DNA from: JAGLCW01 sp964422555
GTDB lineage: Bacteria > Caldisericota > Caldisericia > UBA6126
NCBI GenBank assembly: GCA_964422555.1
Contig: CAYRBR010000009.1
Location: 1 to 32,762, forward strand
Length of the DNA: 32,762 bases
Direction of reading: 5' to 3'
Shown: piece after piece, positions 1-9,100 of the stretch
Layout of the letters: the number at the start of each line of letters is the position of its first letter
How positions within the stretch are numbered: position 1 is the stretch's first letter
Made by a program: the position numbers and the translations under genes
Notes under the pieces: generated by a model
Database searches by the model: none
What the model was told of the DNA's origin: nothing
What the model saw: only the letters and a program-made list of their open reading frames with translations

Positions 1-1831
1 TATCGGATGGTAAATTCTGTAAGTTTGGGTGCACAGACGATATTCGACCTGTTGCAGGCCCAGCTTGCAGAAATGTTGTGTGAATACAAGATTGTTCATT
101 ATCAGCTGCTTTGTCTAAGCCCAGCACATATGTCTGCAACATTTTGGAATACTCCCTGTACAATTGTATTTTTTCTATAATGGGAGAAAAAGGTTTTAAC
201 TCCTCTAATACATCTGCATTGGTTGAATATCCAGTTTTGGTTTTTTTCCGTGCTGGCAACCCCATCTTTTCAAATAAAATAAAACTAAGTTGCTTGGGAG
301 ATGCAATATTGAATTCCTGTCCAGCTTCCTTGTAAATCTCTCCAGTGATTCTTACAATCTTTTCTTCCAATTCTCCCTGTATTTCTTTAAGATACTCTCG
401 CGACACAATAATGCCTTTTCTTTCCATTCTATACAGTACTTGCTGCAATGGTTTTTCTGTTTGAAGATACAAGGACATTTGTTCGCTTTCATCAATTTTC
501 TCCAATGTAGCTTCCACAGAAGGAAGGATTGAACAAATCCACTGATTTGGAGAACCTTGAACTTCCCTAGAATAGTCTTCTAATGAGTACTGTTTTGCAT
601 TGGGCCTTAGAACAAAATACAACAACTGAACGTCATCGTAGTTCTGAAACCATTCGTTAGCACCCATCTGCAATAAATGCGCGATTAATTTGGCATCGAA
701 TAGCCACTTCTTGCAGTTTGAACTTAAACAAAATTGAGTAATTGTTTTCCGTACCTCTTGTTGCGATTGAAGTAAATTTAAGGTGCATTCAAATAGCCCA
801 GTAGAAGTTGCAAAACAAACACTTTCATGTTCAAGAGCAATGGCTACTTGGTCTTCCTGTTCAAGTGCATACATAATTTGCTGCGCATTCGTTTCAGTAA
901 ATTCGATTACATCAAGTACTTCTTCTGCGGGAAATAAGTCTGACGAATGATTGGAAAACAATTCACTATGTCTCCCCTGAATATCTTTTTCTATACTTCG
1001 AAATGAAAATTTACGAGCTATTTGCATCCATTTCTCTTGATGCAGTTCATTGAAACATAAATTTTCAGGTTGAAATAAAAGAGGAGCATTTCGTTGTAAA
1101 CGAATTAATTCTTGATTTCGAATAAGTGTTTCTTTATATGCAATTGCCTTTTCAGTTTCTTTTGAAGATACTGCAAGAAGAGAATGAATAGTAGAATATT
1201 TTTGTAACAATTTAGCAGCCGTTTTTGGGCCTATTTTAGGCACTCCTTTAATGTTATCTGAAGGATCACCCACTAACGACTTAAAATCAACAATTTGGGT
1301 TGGGTAAACGCCATACTTTTCATAAATAAAATCAGCTGTGGCGTCTTGTGGTTTTTTTTGTTTTTGAACAGGAACTAAAACGTGAATTTTGGAAGAAACG
1401 AGTTGAAGTAAATCTTTATCGCCTGAATAAACATATACATTTTGTTCTTCTTCCGCAAATTTCGTTGCTAGTGTAGCTAACAAATCATCAGCTTCGTAAC
1501 CCACTAACTCAAACCACGGTATGTCTAGTTCCGATAGAATTTCTCGAATCATTTTGGATTGCTGTATTAACGAAGATGGAGGAGGGGGACGATTTGCCTT
1601 ATATTCTGGTAGTATGTTGGATCGATATGTCTTTCCTTTTGTGTCAAAACAGATTGCCAATGAAGTTGGCTCCACTTCCTGCAACAAAGTTAGCAGTGTC
1701 TTCAGAAACCCAAACAGCGCATTGGTAGGGGTACCATCTGGCATAGAAAGATTTTTAATGGCAAAAAAAGAGCGATAGAATAAATGGTTTCCGTCAATAA
1801 AAAGAGCCTTTTTATGCAGATTCTGGTTCAA
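1..1831 (-). CDS. polA: DNA polymerase I, 3' part beyond the window edge
   Basis: Family A DNA polymerase, which fills repair gaps and replaces RNA primers. About 610 codons are open and in one frame up to the window edge. The N-terminal 5' nuclease is clear: LFIDGNHLFYRSFFA near residue 10, YEADDLLATLA, YSGDKDLLQL, and the helix-hairpin-helix GDPSDNIKGVPKIGPKTAA. The last visible codons are the polymerase motif TGRISSVHPNLQNLPSD, so only the C-terminal third is missing. The middle 3'-5' exonuclease-like domain has VAIALEHES where active enzymes have DxE (FDTETDS type), so proofreading is probably lost, as in Bacillus or Thermus Pol I. No ATG precedes the LFIDGN motif. The best start is TTG at 1831, inside the end of the CPBP-like gene, behind a purine-rich stretch (GAAAGAAGAA). 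CTG at 1819 is an alternative. Identity is certain; the start is not. Confidence 0.95.
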   Translation of the reverse strand, partial: MNQNLHKKALFIDGNHLFYRSFFAIKNLSMPDGTPTNALFGFLKTLLTLLQEVEPTSLAICFDTKGKTYRSNILPEYKANRPPPPSSLIQQSKMIREILSELDIPWFELVGYEADDLLATLATKFAEEEQNVYVYSGDKDLLQLVSSKIHVLVPVQKQKKPQDATADFIYEKYGVYPTQIVDFKSLVGDPSDNIKGVPKIGPKTAAKLLQKYSTIHSLLAVSSKETEKAIAYKETLIRNQELIRLQRNAPLLFQPENLCFNELHQEKWMQIARKFSFRSIEKDIQGRHSELFSNHSSDLFPAEEVLDVIEFTETNAQQIMYALEQEDQVAIALEHESVCFATSTGLFECTLNLLQSQQEVRKTITQFCLSSNCKKWLFDAKLIAHLLQMGANEWFQNYDDVQLLYFVLRPNAKQYSLEDYSREVQGSPNQWICSILPSVEATLEKIDESEQMSLYLQTEKPLQQVLYRMERKGIIVSREYLKEIQGELEEKIVRITGEIYKEAGQEFNIASPKQLSFILFEKMGLPARKKTKTGYSTNADVLEELKPFSPIIEKIQLYREYSKMLQTYVLGLDKAADNEQSCIHTTFLQAGPATGRISSVHPNLQNLPSD

Positions 1832-2672
1832 TCGGTTCTTCTTTCTTAAATTCTAACAGGGAACCCCAATAGTCATATGTTTCAGCCAATACGACAATAA
1901 AACCAAATAGTAGGAACACTGGAAACAAGAAGCCAAAACTTCTAACAACCAGCTCTCCGCCTACTGTAAGGCTTAAAGGAGGGAATGCATAAGCGGCCTG
2001 CATAAAGGCTGCCACATATATGTTCTTAGTTCGAACATACAGGTAAGAACAGAAAACACAGTAAAAGAACACAAACAAAACGGTTCCAAAACCGATATCG
2101 GTTGTGTGTGCCATCTGAAATCGAATAATGTGCAATAAAGTAAAGAACAGAGAACTAAACACAATGGCAATTACTTGTTTCCAAAAGGCAGGAATGCGCA
2201 CCATTAAAATAGAGTAGGTTTTGTTTAGTAAATACCCCCATGTCATAACTGCTATACAAATACCAGCCACAACCCAGGTGCTTAACAAAGAAATAGTATA
2301 ATCCATCGTAAACGGTTGAGAAGACACATATAACGATCGTGGCTCAAAAAACAAAGCGGTACCGATGGGTAAGATTACATAAAGACCCACTAAAGCCAAA
2401 ATGGCAAACAACAATCCAGGGAAAATTTTCCTTGCATTTGCTCCAATATCAGCTGCTTTCCATCCATCCAAATGCAAAAACCAAATGGAAATGAGAAGAA
2501 TAGCAATGTTGGGAAGCAAGTAAATTAAATTGGACACGATTGGTCCAGGTTGCACATCCCACAATGAATAAATTAGTCCATTTACGTATTGAATAACCGT
2601 AGGGAACAGAACAATTGCAGCCATAAAAGCCAACAGGATTAATATCTCTCGGTAGTTGATTGTATTTTTCAT
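1812..2672 (-). CDS. CPBP/Rce1-like multi-pass membrane protein, probably catalytically dead
   Basis: 286 residues with about seven or eight hydrophobic segments and a charged C-terminal tail (EFKKEEPIEPESA). Residues 145-230 resemble the core of the CPBP (CAAX protease/bacteriocin-processing, Rce1/Abi) family. FTLLH at 177-181 matches the second motif FxxxH, and YLYVRTKNIYVAAF matches the segment before the last motif. The EExxxR glutamates are replaced (TWGYLLNK, 145-151) and the final HxxxN reads FMQAAYA, so three of the usual metal or catalytic residues appear lost. It may be a non-enzymatic scaffold, or a diverged membrane protein of another kind. It starts with ATG 7 nt after GGAG and only 19 nt after the tRNA-Ser CCA end. 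Its last 20 nt overlap the proposed polA start. The family call is an inference from motif spacing. Confidence 0.7.
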   Translation of the reverse strand: MKNTINYREILILLAFMAAIVLFPTVIQYVNGLIYSLWDVQPGPIVSNLIYLLPNIAILLISIWFLHLDGWKAADIGANARKIFPGLLFAILALVGLYVILPIGTALFFEPRSLYVSSQPFTMDYTISLLSTWVVAGICIAVMTWGYLLNKTYSILMVRIPAFWKQVIAIVFSSLFFTLLHIIRFQMAHTTDIGFGTVLFVFFYCVFCSYLYVRTKNIYVAAFMQAAYAFPPLSLTVGGELVVRSFGFLFPVFLLFGFIVVLAETYDYWGSLLEFKKEEPIEPESA

Positions 2673-2679
2673 TTGATCA

Positions 2680-2683
2680 CTCC
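2680..2683 (-). promoter_or_regulatory. Ribosome binding site of the CPBP-like gene
   Basis: GGAG lies 7 nt before the ATG at 2672 and only 8 nt after the tRNA-Ser CCA end. There is no room for a promoter between them, so the gene must share a transcript with the tRNA. Confidence 0.7.
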
Positions 2684-2691
2684 AATTTAGA

Positions 2692-2778
2692 TGGCGGATG
2701 AGGAGGGATTCGAACCCCCGGAGCTATTCGCTCGCAGCATTTCAAGTGCTGTGCCTTCGTCCACTCGGCCACCCATCC
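2692..2778 (-). tRNA. tRNA-Ser (anticodon UGA), CCA encoded
   Basis: An 87-nt cloverleaf including an encoded CCA end at 2692-2694. The acceptor stem GGATGGG pairs with CTCATCC (one G-U pair), followed by discriminator G as expected for serine. The D arm is TGGCCGAGTGGACGAAGGC. The anticodon stem CAGCA/TGCTG holds loop CTTGAAA with anticodon TGA, which reads UCA-type serine codons. A long variable arm follows (GCGAGCGAATAGCTC region), the class II hallmark of tRNA-Ser, then the T arm GGGGGTTCGAATCCCTC. It sits just after serS, the gene of the enzyme that charges it, and just before the CPBP-like gene. Confidence 0.97.
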
Positions 2779-2792
2779 GCATAGCACATAAT

Positions 2793-2820
2793 AGTATACG
2801 TATGTCAAATAAAACCGCAA
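2793..2820 (-). promoter_or_regulatory. Possible promoter for tRNA-Ser and downstream genes
   Basis: On the minus strand, TTGCGG (2815-2820) is followed after 16 nt by TATACT (2793-2798), which lies 14 nt before the tRNA 5' end. The -10 hexamer matches 5 of 6 consensus bases and the -35 matches 4 of 6. The 53-nt space between serS and the tRNA holds nothing else visible. This is inferred from consensus only; readthrough from serS is also possible. Confidence 0.45.
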
Positions 2821-2831
2821 AAATAATTTTG

Positions 2832-4073
2832 TTATTGCAATAGATCACTTAATTGTATCGAACCATCTTCCATTTGTCTATTTTCTATCAACGCAGCCAT
2901 ACATCTTCCTACTGCCACACCGGATCCATTTAAGGTGTGAACAAAATCGACTTTTCTTTCTTTATTGCGATAACGGATGTTGGCTCTTCTAGACTGAAAA
3001 TCTAAACAATTTGAAACAGACGATATTTCTACATATTTTTGCATAGAAGGAAACCATACTTCAATATCATACGTTTTGGCAGAAGTAAATGCAGTAAGAT
3101 CTCCCGTACACAAAGTTACTACACGGTATGGAAGCTGTAGTTTTTGCAAAACCGATTCTGCATCTGCAAGCATTTCTTCTAATGCCTCCCATGAATGATC
3201 TGGAGTAGTCATTCGAACCAGTTCTACTTTTTCAAACTGATGCACTCGAATTAAACCCCTGGTTTCCTTTCCAGCAGCTCCTGCCTCTCTGCGAAAGCAA
3301 GAAGTAGCTGCTGTCAATTTCAAGGGCAAGGAGGTTTCATCAAGAATCTCTCCTCCCATCATATTCACCAAAGGAACCTCTCCTGTAGAAATCAAAAAGC
3401 AATCATCCTGTTCGAGTTTATATAAGTCGTCTTCGAATTTAGGTAGTTGCCCCGAACCAAAAAATACTTCTCTTCGGGCAGTAAAAGGAGGGGCAATTTC
3501 TTGGTATCCTCTATCACTGGCATTATCTAGCATCAGTGATTGTAATTTTCGAGCTAGCTTTGCTCCGGTGCCCCGGAGAAGTGAATACTTGTTTCCAGCT
3601 AATTTCACCCCACGTTCAAAATCAATCCATTGGAGTTTTTCTCCCAGTTCCACATGAGATAACGGATCAAATGTAAATGTAGGAATATTTCCCCACGTTT
3701 TTATAACAGGGTTATCTTCTGCATCTTCCCCGTATGGAACACTATCATCGGGAATATTGGGTAATTGAGAAAGATGATTAAAAATCTGCTCATCAACGAT
3801 TCGCAATCGTTCTGTGCCATCGGTAATCTTTTCTGCAACCATTTTCATTTCCGATCGAAGTCCTGAAATATCTTCTCCCTTTTTTGCCATGAAACCAATT
3901 TTTGAGGATTGTTCGTTTTTCTCATGCTGTAACGATTCTACTTCTCTCAATAAAGATCGTCGTTGCATATCCAATTCTACAATTTCATCAATAGCAGAAC
4001 CTTCCACAGATCGCTTTTTCAGACCTTTTTTTATTGCATCCGGATTTTCTCTAATTCTTTTAATATCCAGCAT
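2832..4073 (-). CDS. serS: Seryl-tRNA synthetase
   Basis: Cytosolic class II synthetase that charges tRNA-Ser. Its 413 residues are close to the family's usual 420-430. It begins with LDIKRIRENPDAIKKGLKKR and a coiled-coil arm (roughly residues 30-100) that contacts the long variable arm of tRNA-Ser. The catalytic core has TGEVPLVNM, motif 2 (CFRREAGAAGKETRGLIRVH, then QFEKVE) and motif 3 (HTLNGSGVAVGRCMAALIEN). ATG at 4073 is chosen because AAGGAG sits 7 nt upstream and the family typically begins MLDIK. A TTG two codons earlier would sit against the ribosome binding site. The first 14 nt overlap the 3' end of uvrB, suggesting translational coupling. A tRNA-Ser gene follows 53 nt downstream. 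Confidence 0.97.
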   Translation of the reverse strand: MLDIKRIRENPDAIKKGLKKRSVEGSAIDEIVELDMQRRSLLREVESLQHEKNEQSSKIGFMAKKGEDISGLRSEMKMVAEKITDGTERLRIVDEQIFNHLSQLPNIPDDSVPYGEDAEDNPVIKTWGNIPTFTFDPLSHVELGEKLQWIDFERGVKLAGNKYSLLRGTGAKLARKLQSLMLDNASDRGYQEIAPPFTARREVFFGSGQLPKFEDDLYKLEQDDCFLISTGEVPLVNMMGGEILDETSLPLKLTAATSCFRREAGAAGKETRGLIRVHQFEKVELVRMTTPDHSWEALEEMLADAESVLQKLQLPYRVVTLCTGDLTAFTSAKTYDIEVWFPSMQKYVEISSVSNCLDFQSRRANIRYRNKERKVDFVHTLNGSGVAVGRCMAALIENRQMEDGSIQLSDLLQ

Positions 4074-6097
4074 GTTCAATCTCCTTATCTAAATTTTCTG
4101 CAATCTTCATTTTAATGACTTTAATTTTGTCACGCAACCTTGCAGCTTCTTCAAATTCAAGCAATTCTGCTTTTTCGTGCATTTCTTCTTCTAACTCACG
4201 TATCAGAAGCGAAATATCTTTTGCCTTCTTAATTTCTTTTTGAATTGCACTTACTTCTTTATCTTCCTCTATTTCAATTAAATCTTTCACTGCTTTCTGT
4301 ATACTTCTTGGCTGTATATTGTGCTCTTTGTTATATTCCGATTGCAATAATCTTCTTCGCTCGGTTTCGTCTATAGCATACTGCATAGAAGGGGTAATTC
4401 GATCGGCATACATAATCACTTTCCCTTGCATATGGCGTGCCACACGACCAATCATCTGAATTAAAGAGGTATTGGAACGCAAAAATCCTTCTTTATCGGC
4501 ATCCATGATTGCAATAGCCGATCCCTNNNNNNNNNNNNNNNNNNNNNNNNNNNNNNNNNNNNNNNNNNNNNNNNNNNNNNNNNNNNNNNNNNNNNNNNNN
4601 NNNNNNNNNNNNNNNNNNNNNNNNNNNNNNNNNNNNNNNNNNNNNNNNNNNGTCTAATCCAGAGTGCAAGTACTTTGCACGAACTCCCTTTTCCAATAAA
4701 TAATACGACAGTTCTTCCGAAAGTTTTTTGGTAAGGGTTAGCACCAATACTCTCTGATTACTTTTAGACGCATTGTGAATAACAGATAACAAATCAGTAA
4801 TTTGTCCATCAGTGGGTCTGACTTCAATTTCAGGATCAAGTAATCCAGTCGGACGAATGATCTGCTGCACAATCTGCGTACTATTCTTATGTTCAAATTT
4901 CCCAGGAGTGGCAGATACAAATATTGCCTGCGATATTTTCTTTTCGAACTCTTCCCACAATAAGGGTCGATTGTCTAATGCAGAGGGTAATCGAAATCCA
5001 TAGTTGACCAATGTTTGTTTTCGACTTCGATCTCCTTTATACATAGCCCCCACCTGAGGAACCGAGAGATGTGATTCATCCATAAAAAGCAGGAAGGGAG
5101 GTTTAAAGTAGTCAATAATAGTGGAAGGAGTCGATCCTTCTTCTCGACCTGCCAGGTGCCGTGAATAGTTTTCTATCCCCTTGCACACTCCCATAGTTTC
5201 AAGCTGCTCCAAATCATACATAGTTCTTTCTTCAATTCGCTTCGCCTCGATAATTCTTCCTTCTTGCTGAAACTTCTCTATTTGCAGCTGTAGCTCATTC
5301 CGAATGATTGGCAATGACTTTTTTAGCCGATCTTTTGTAGTCACAAACTGTTTTGCCTGGAAAAATACAAAATGATCAATTTTCTCAACAGTGGTTCCCT
5401 CTAAAGGATGAATCACTCGCATACTATCAATTTCATCTCCGAAAAACTCAATTCGAATAGCATTCTTTTCTTGCTCAGCCGGGAATACATCTACTACATC
5501 CCCATTCACTCTTATCTTCCCAGGTCCAAACTCATACTGATTTCTCTCGTATTGTATCTGAACCAATTTTCTTATGAACCTATTTCTCTCTATTTGCTGT
5601 CCAATTTCAGCTTCTACAATGTTCTTCTTGTAGTCTTTTGCCTCTTGCCAACCATAAATACAAGAAACAGAAGCCACTACGATTACGTCCCTTCTTTCCA
5701 ATAAAGCTCGAACAGTAGACTGCCGTAGTCGTTCTATTTCAGAATTAATATCAGCATCTTTTTCGATGTACAGATCTTGGGTAGGCACATAGGCTTCTGG
5801 CTGGTAATAATCGTAATAACTGACAAAATATTCTACTTTATTGTGAGGGAAAAACTCCTTGAATTCTGCAAATAATTGTGCAGCTAGTGTTTTATTTGGA
5901 GCCATAACCAAGGCTGGCATATTTACTTGCTGAATAATATTGGCCATTGTAAAAGTCTTTCCCGAACCAGTTACACCTAAAAGAGTTTGAAATCGCTCCT
6001 GATTATGAATTCCCTTAACCAACTTCGATATCGCCTGCGGCTGATCCCCAGCTGGTTTGTAAAAAGATGTTAATTGATATTCTTTTTTTGTTTGCAT
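4060..6097 (-). CDS. uvrB: Excinuclease ABC subunit B, interrupted by an assembly gap
   Basis: DNA damage-verification helicase of nucleotide-excision repair; it takes damaged DNA from UvrA and recruits UvrC. It shows Walker A (GVTGSGKTFTMAN, near residue 41), the damage-probing beta-hairpin (YYDYYQPEAYVPTQDLYIEK), LFMDESH, motif VI (QMIGRVARH) and a C-terminal UVR domain (EEAARLRDKIKVIK). The Ns at 4527-4651 remove about 32 codons including helicase motif V. The flanks are out of frame across 125 Ns, while alignment to Bacillus-type UvrB predicts about 97 nt, so the N count is only an estimate and no true frameshift need be assumed. The ATG at 6097 has no visible Shine-Dalgarno and lies 6 nt from a terminator T-run. 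The 3' end overlaps serS. Confidence 0.96.
4081..4086 (-). promoter_or_regulatory. Ribosome binding site of serS, inside uvrB
   Basis: AAGGAG lies 7 nt before the serS ATG (4073) and within the last codons of uvrB. It decides the start: the alternative TTG at 4079 would be 1 nt from this site. Confidence 0.8.
4527..4651. other. Assembly gap (125 N) inside uvrB
   Basis: The run falls between LHSGLD and GSAIAIMDADKEGF of UvrB. Its length is not compatible with an uninterrupted frame and exceeds the roughly 97 nt expected from family alignment. Confidence 0.95.
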
Positions 6098-6103
6098 TTT
6101 GGT

Positions 6104-6139
6104 AAAAAAAAAGGGCGGTACCGAAAGTACCGCCCTTTT
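6104..6139 (-). terminator. Rho-independent terminator of the giant-protein operon
   Basis: On the minus strand, GGGCGGTAC and GTACCGCCC form a perfect 9-bp GC-rich stem (6113-6121 with 6127-6135) around a 5-nt loop, followed by nine Ts (6112-6104). It begins 18 nt after the stop codon of gene C and ends 6 nt before the uvrB ATG. The stem extends with AAAA/TTTT on its outer side, so it could act weakly in the other direction. Confidence 0.93.
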
Positions 6140-6157
6140 GGTTAAGTCATTTTTTTA

Positions 6158-9100
6158 CTATTTCAAAGATAGTCGGTTAATTTTAATCGATTTATCTTCC
6201 TGGTTCCATTCAATTTCAGCGCCTAAGGCTTCACTAACAAAACGAATTGGAACAAATGTTCTTCCGTTGGTAATTTCTGGAGGGGCTTCCATTTGCACAA
6301 TTTTATTATTTACAATAGCTCTATTCGAACCAATTTGCATAGAAATAATTGTGTTTTCCAATTGAACATTAATTCCTTTGGTTTTTGCAACCCACTCAAC
6401 TTTGGCACCCAAACCTTTGGCAATAACAGATAAAGGAACATAGGTTCTTCCACTGCTAATATAAGGAGCTGCATCCAATTCTACATTTTCCTCGTTAACA
6501 GTAGCATTGTTAGATCCAATCTTAAGCTGGATAACACATTGTCGGTAGTTAGGAATTGTTACTACCTTCTTGGCAAAGCCATCATTGGTTCTAACATTCA
6601 CTTCAATTCTGTTTTTCCCAACTTCTACGGGCACTTCAGCATCAAAATCAAATGTAGTAGCAGTTTCATCTGCTACTACATTTGCTTCAATTCCATTAAC
6701 AAAGACCCAGATTAATCTATCTGGTTCTGTTCCTTCGGCATTTTTGGTTACTTTTCCGTTAATAGAAATAGCGTCCTTTTCAATATATTTATCTTGTAAT
6801 ACTAAATCTATTTTTAGGTTGGATGCTTGTTTTTCAACATTTACTACACGTTTTGCAGTATTGCCGTAAGGATCAATTGCAGCAATTTCAAATGTGCTTA
6901 TGGCATCTTCAAGTTTAGCAGTATAGCTAAAGAAACCTTCGTTATTAACAGATACAGGTTCATCATTAACGGTAACAGAGGTATCTTTTTCGACATTTCC
7001 GGTTATAACTGCAATTTCTTTAGCAGGGACAACTTCTACAGGATTCACTTCTAAAGAAGCAGTTTTTACGGTTTTATCAACACCAATTACTGTGTAACCG
7101 TCGATAAGGCCTTCCATTACACCTTTCAAAACAAGGATACCTTGTTTTTCAGGCATGACAGTAAATTCAACTTTGCCTTCGCTGTCGGCAGTCTTACTAT
7201 CTTTTACGCCAACCCCTTCAATAGAAACCTTTGCGCCAGGTACTGGTGCATCTGTTCCGGCTTCTTTTACATATACGACTACGTTCGCAGTTTGCCCGGA
7301 TTTAATATTCTCGTCAGACATAACAACTAATTCAATACCAGCAGAAATATCTAGTTCTGCTAAACCACCAACCATATAGAAGTTCGGATACACAAATCGA
7401 GTATCTTTGTTCCAATATTGGAGGAAAGCCTGTTCCATACCGGTACCGGTTGGTGAATAAGTAATAACAGTTTCTTTTGCTTTTGGATCGGCATCGGAAG
7501 TGTACAGGTTACCGTAAATAGAAGTCTCTAGCTGAGGTCCATATATACCGTTCTCAAATACAGACTGTGGATAGTATTCGTCACCATCAAGCATAACAGA
7601 TCCACCTGTTTGCAATGGTAAATCACGGCTATCGGCAGGATAGGCTCTAACCAAAATGTTATTCGCTTTACCATAAGTAATATCGTATGCATCCGGATTT
7701 AAGAAATCTTTTCCAATTTCAAGACCAGTTGTTGCATCATACAATTGTACTTTTGGAGATTTCAACTCAACATAACGGTTCGGCATAGCCTCCCAGTCTA
7801 ATTTAAAAGTGTTGTCGGCGGTGGTAATCTGATAAGTTCTTCTATATGAATAGGTGTAACACCAAGAATAGTGGTATGAGATAGTAATGGATTGCCAACG
7901 ATTAAAGAATCGGGTTTCCATTCGTTGTGGTGATTTTTCATTATACTCACCGGGGTTACCATAAACATCTGCAAAGAAGTCATTGTTGGAGTAACGGTTA
8001 TTACCTACTAATCCACCAATTTTGCAAAGATCTTCAGCCCATAGGTAGAATGTTGTTTTACCTTCTTTGTCCAAATTCATAGAATCACGATATGTTAAAG
8101 CATAATCGTTATCAATATCGTTGAACAAATATCCACCTTCGTGAGGACTGTTATAAATAGCTCCTAATCCCCATCCTTTTTTCAAAGAGGAATACTGAGA
8201 AATCCTATCCTCAATATAGGGGATTCTATCTTCTGGCATAATTAAGAACATAGTGTCAGTCACAAATTCTTTGTTATCCCACATCCAATTTTTCGTATTG
8301 TAGTAAGTGTAGGATCCTACAGCCCTTATATAGAATTTTGTTCCTGAGGTTCTCCAATAATCATAATAATAAGCTCGGAATCCACCAAGTTGTTTAATTT
8401 CGTCATTCCCAGTATCAATTTGTCCGTTGTTGTTTAAGTCAATTCCAACATGAATATTGGCATAGGAAGTATTCCCATATCCACCTTCATTCCCGGCAGC
8501 CATATAACTGTAATTTCCATTTGGTTGCACTAACACATTTGTAAACCAAGAAGCTTGAGAATAAGCCCAGCCGTAATTCTTAGGAGTATTTGACAATAGA
8601 GTAAAACGAGATGTTTCGGTAGCATTTCCGCCACAAACTGAAATGGAAGATCCTGCACCTTTTAAGGGTACTCCCTGTGCATTCTTCGCATAAGCGGTTA
8701 CACGGTATATTCTGTTATCACCTGCTGTTAGCATAAAATCAGGTTCACCAGGAATGGAGTACTCTGTACCTGTTGGATCATCCGTATTCACAACTTTATA
8801 GGTTACATCTGGTAATGCAACTTTTACTTCTGCTTTTCCGTAATGTCTTCTGTCAGGACTGTACACAAATACATCAAAGGTTCCTTTGTCGTTTGCACAG
8901 AAGCCTTTGAACATGTATTTACCTTCATCTTTTTCACGGAAATCAATTTCAATGGGTACAAATGGATTTGTATTCGAAGAATAAAGCATTCCATTATTAA
9001 TCAAGCTATTGTCGCTGTTGTGTAAATCAGTTCGCAACCAATAATATTGAGGTAATGTAGATCCATCGCCGTAGAAGTATTCGTTATCAGGATGAGGATC

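Noticed and set aside
111..1778. Plus-strand open frames opposite polA and the giant genes
   Set aside because: They lie opposite clear conserved coding sequence, lack ribosome binding sites and have no recognisable domains.
2798..2808. TTGACA and TATTAT upstream of the tRNA as a promoter
   Set aside because: They are only 9 nt apart, too close for sigma-70 binding; TTGCGG with TATACT at 16 nt fits better.
4493..4506. A frameshift or separate gene at the end of the upstream part of uvrB
   Set aside because: The change of frame spans a run of Ns and both sides encode conserved UvrB sequence, so it is best explained by unknown gap length.
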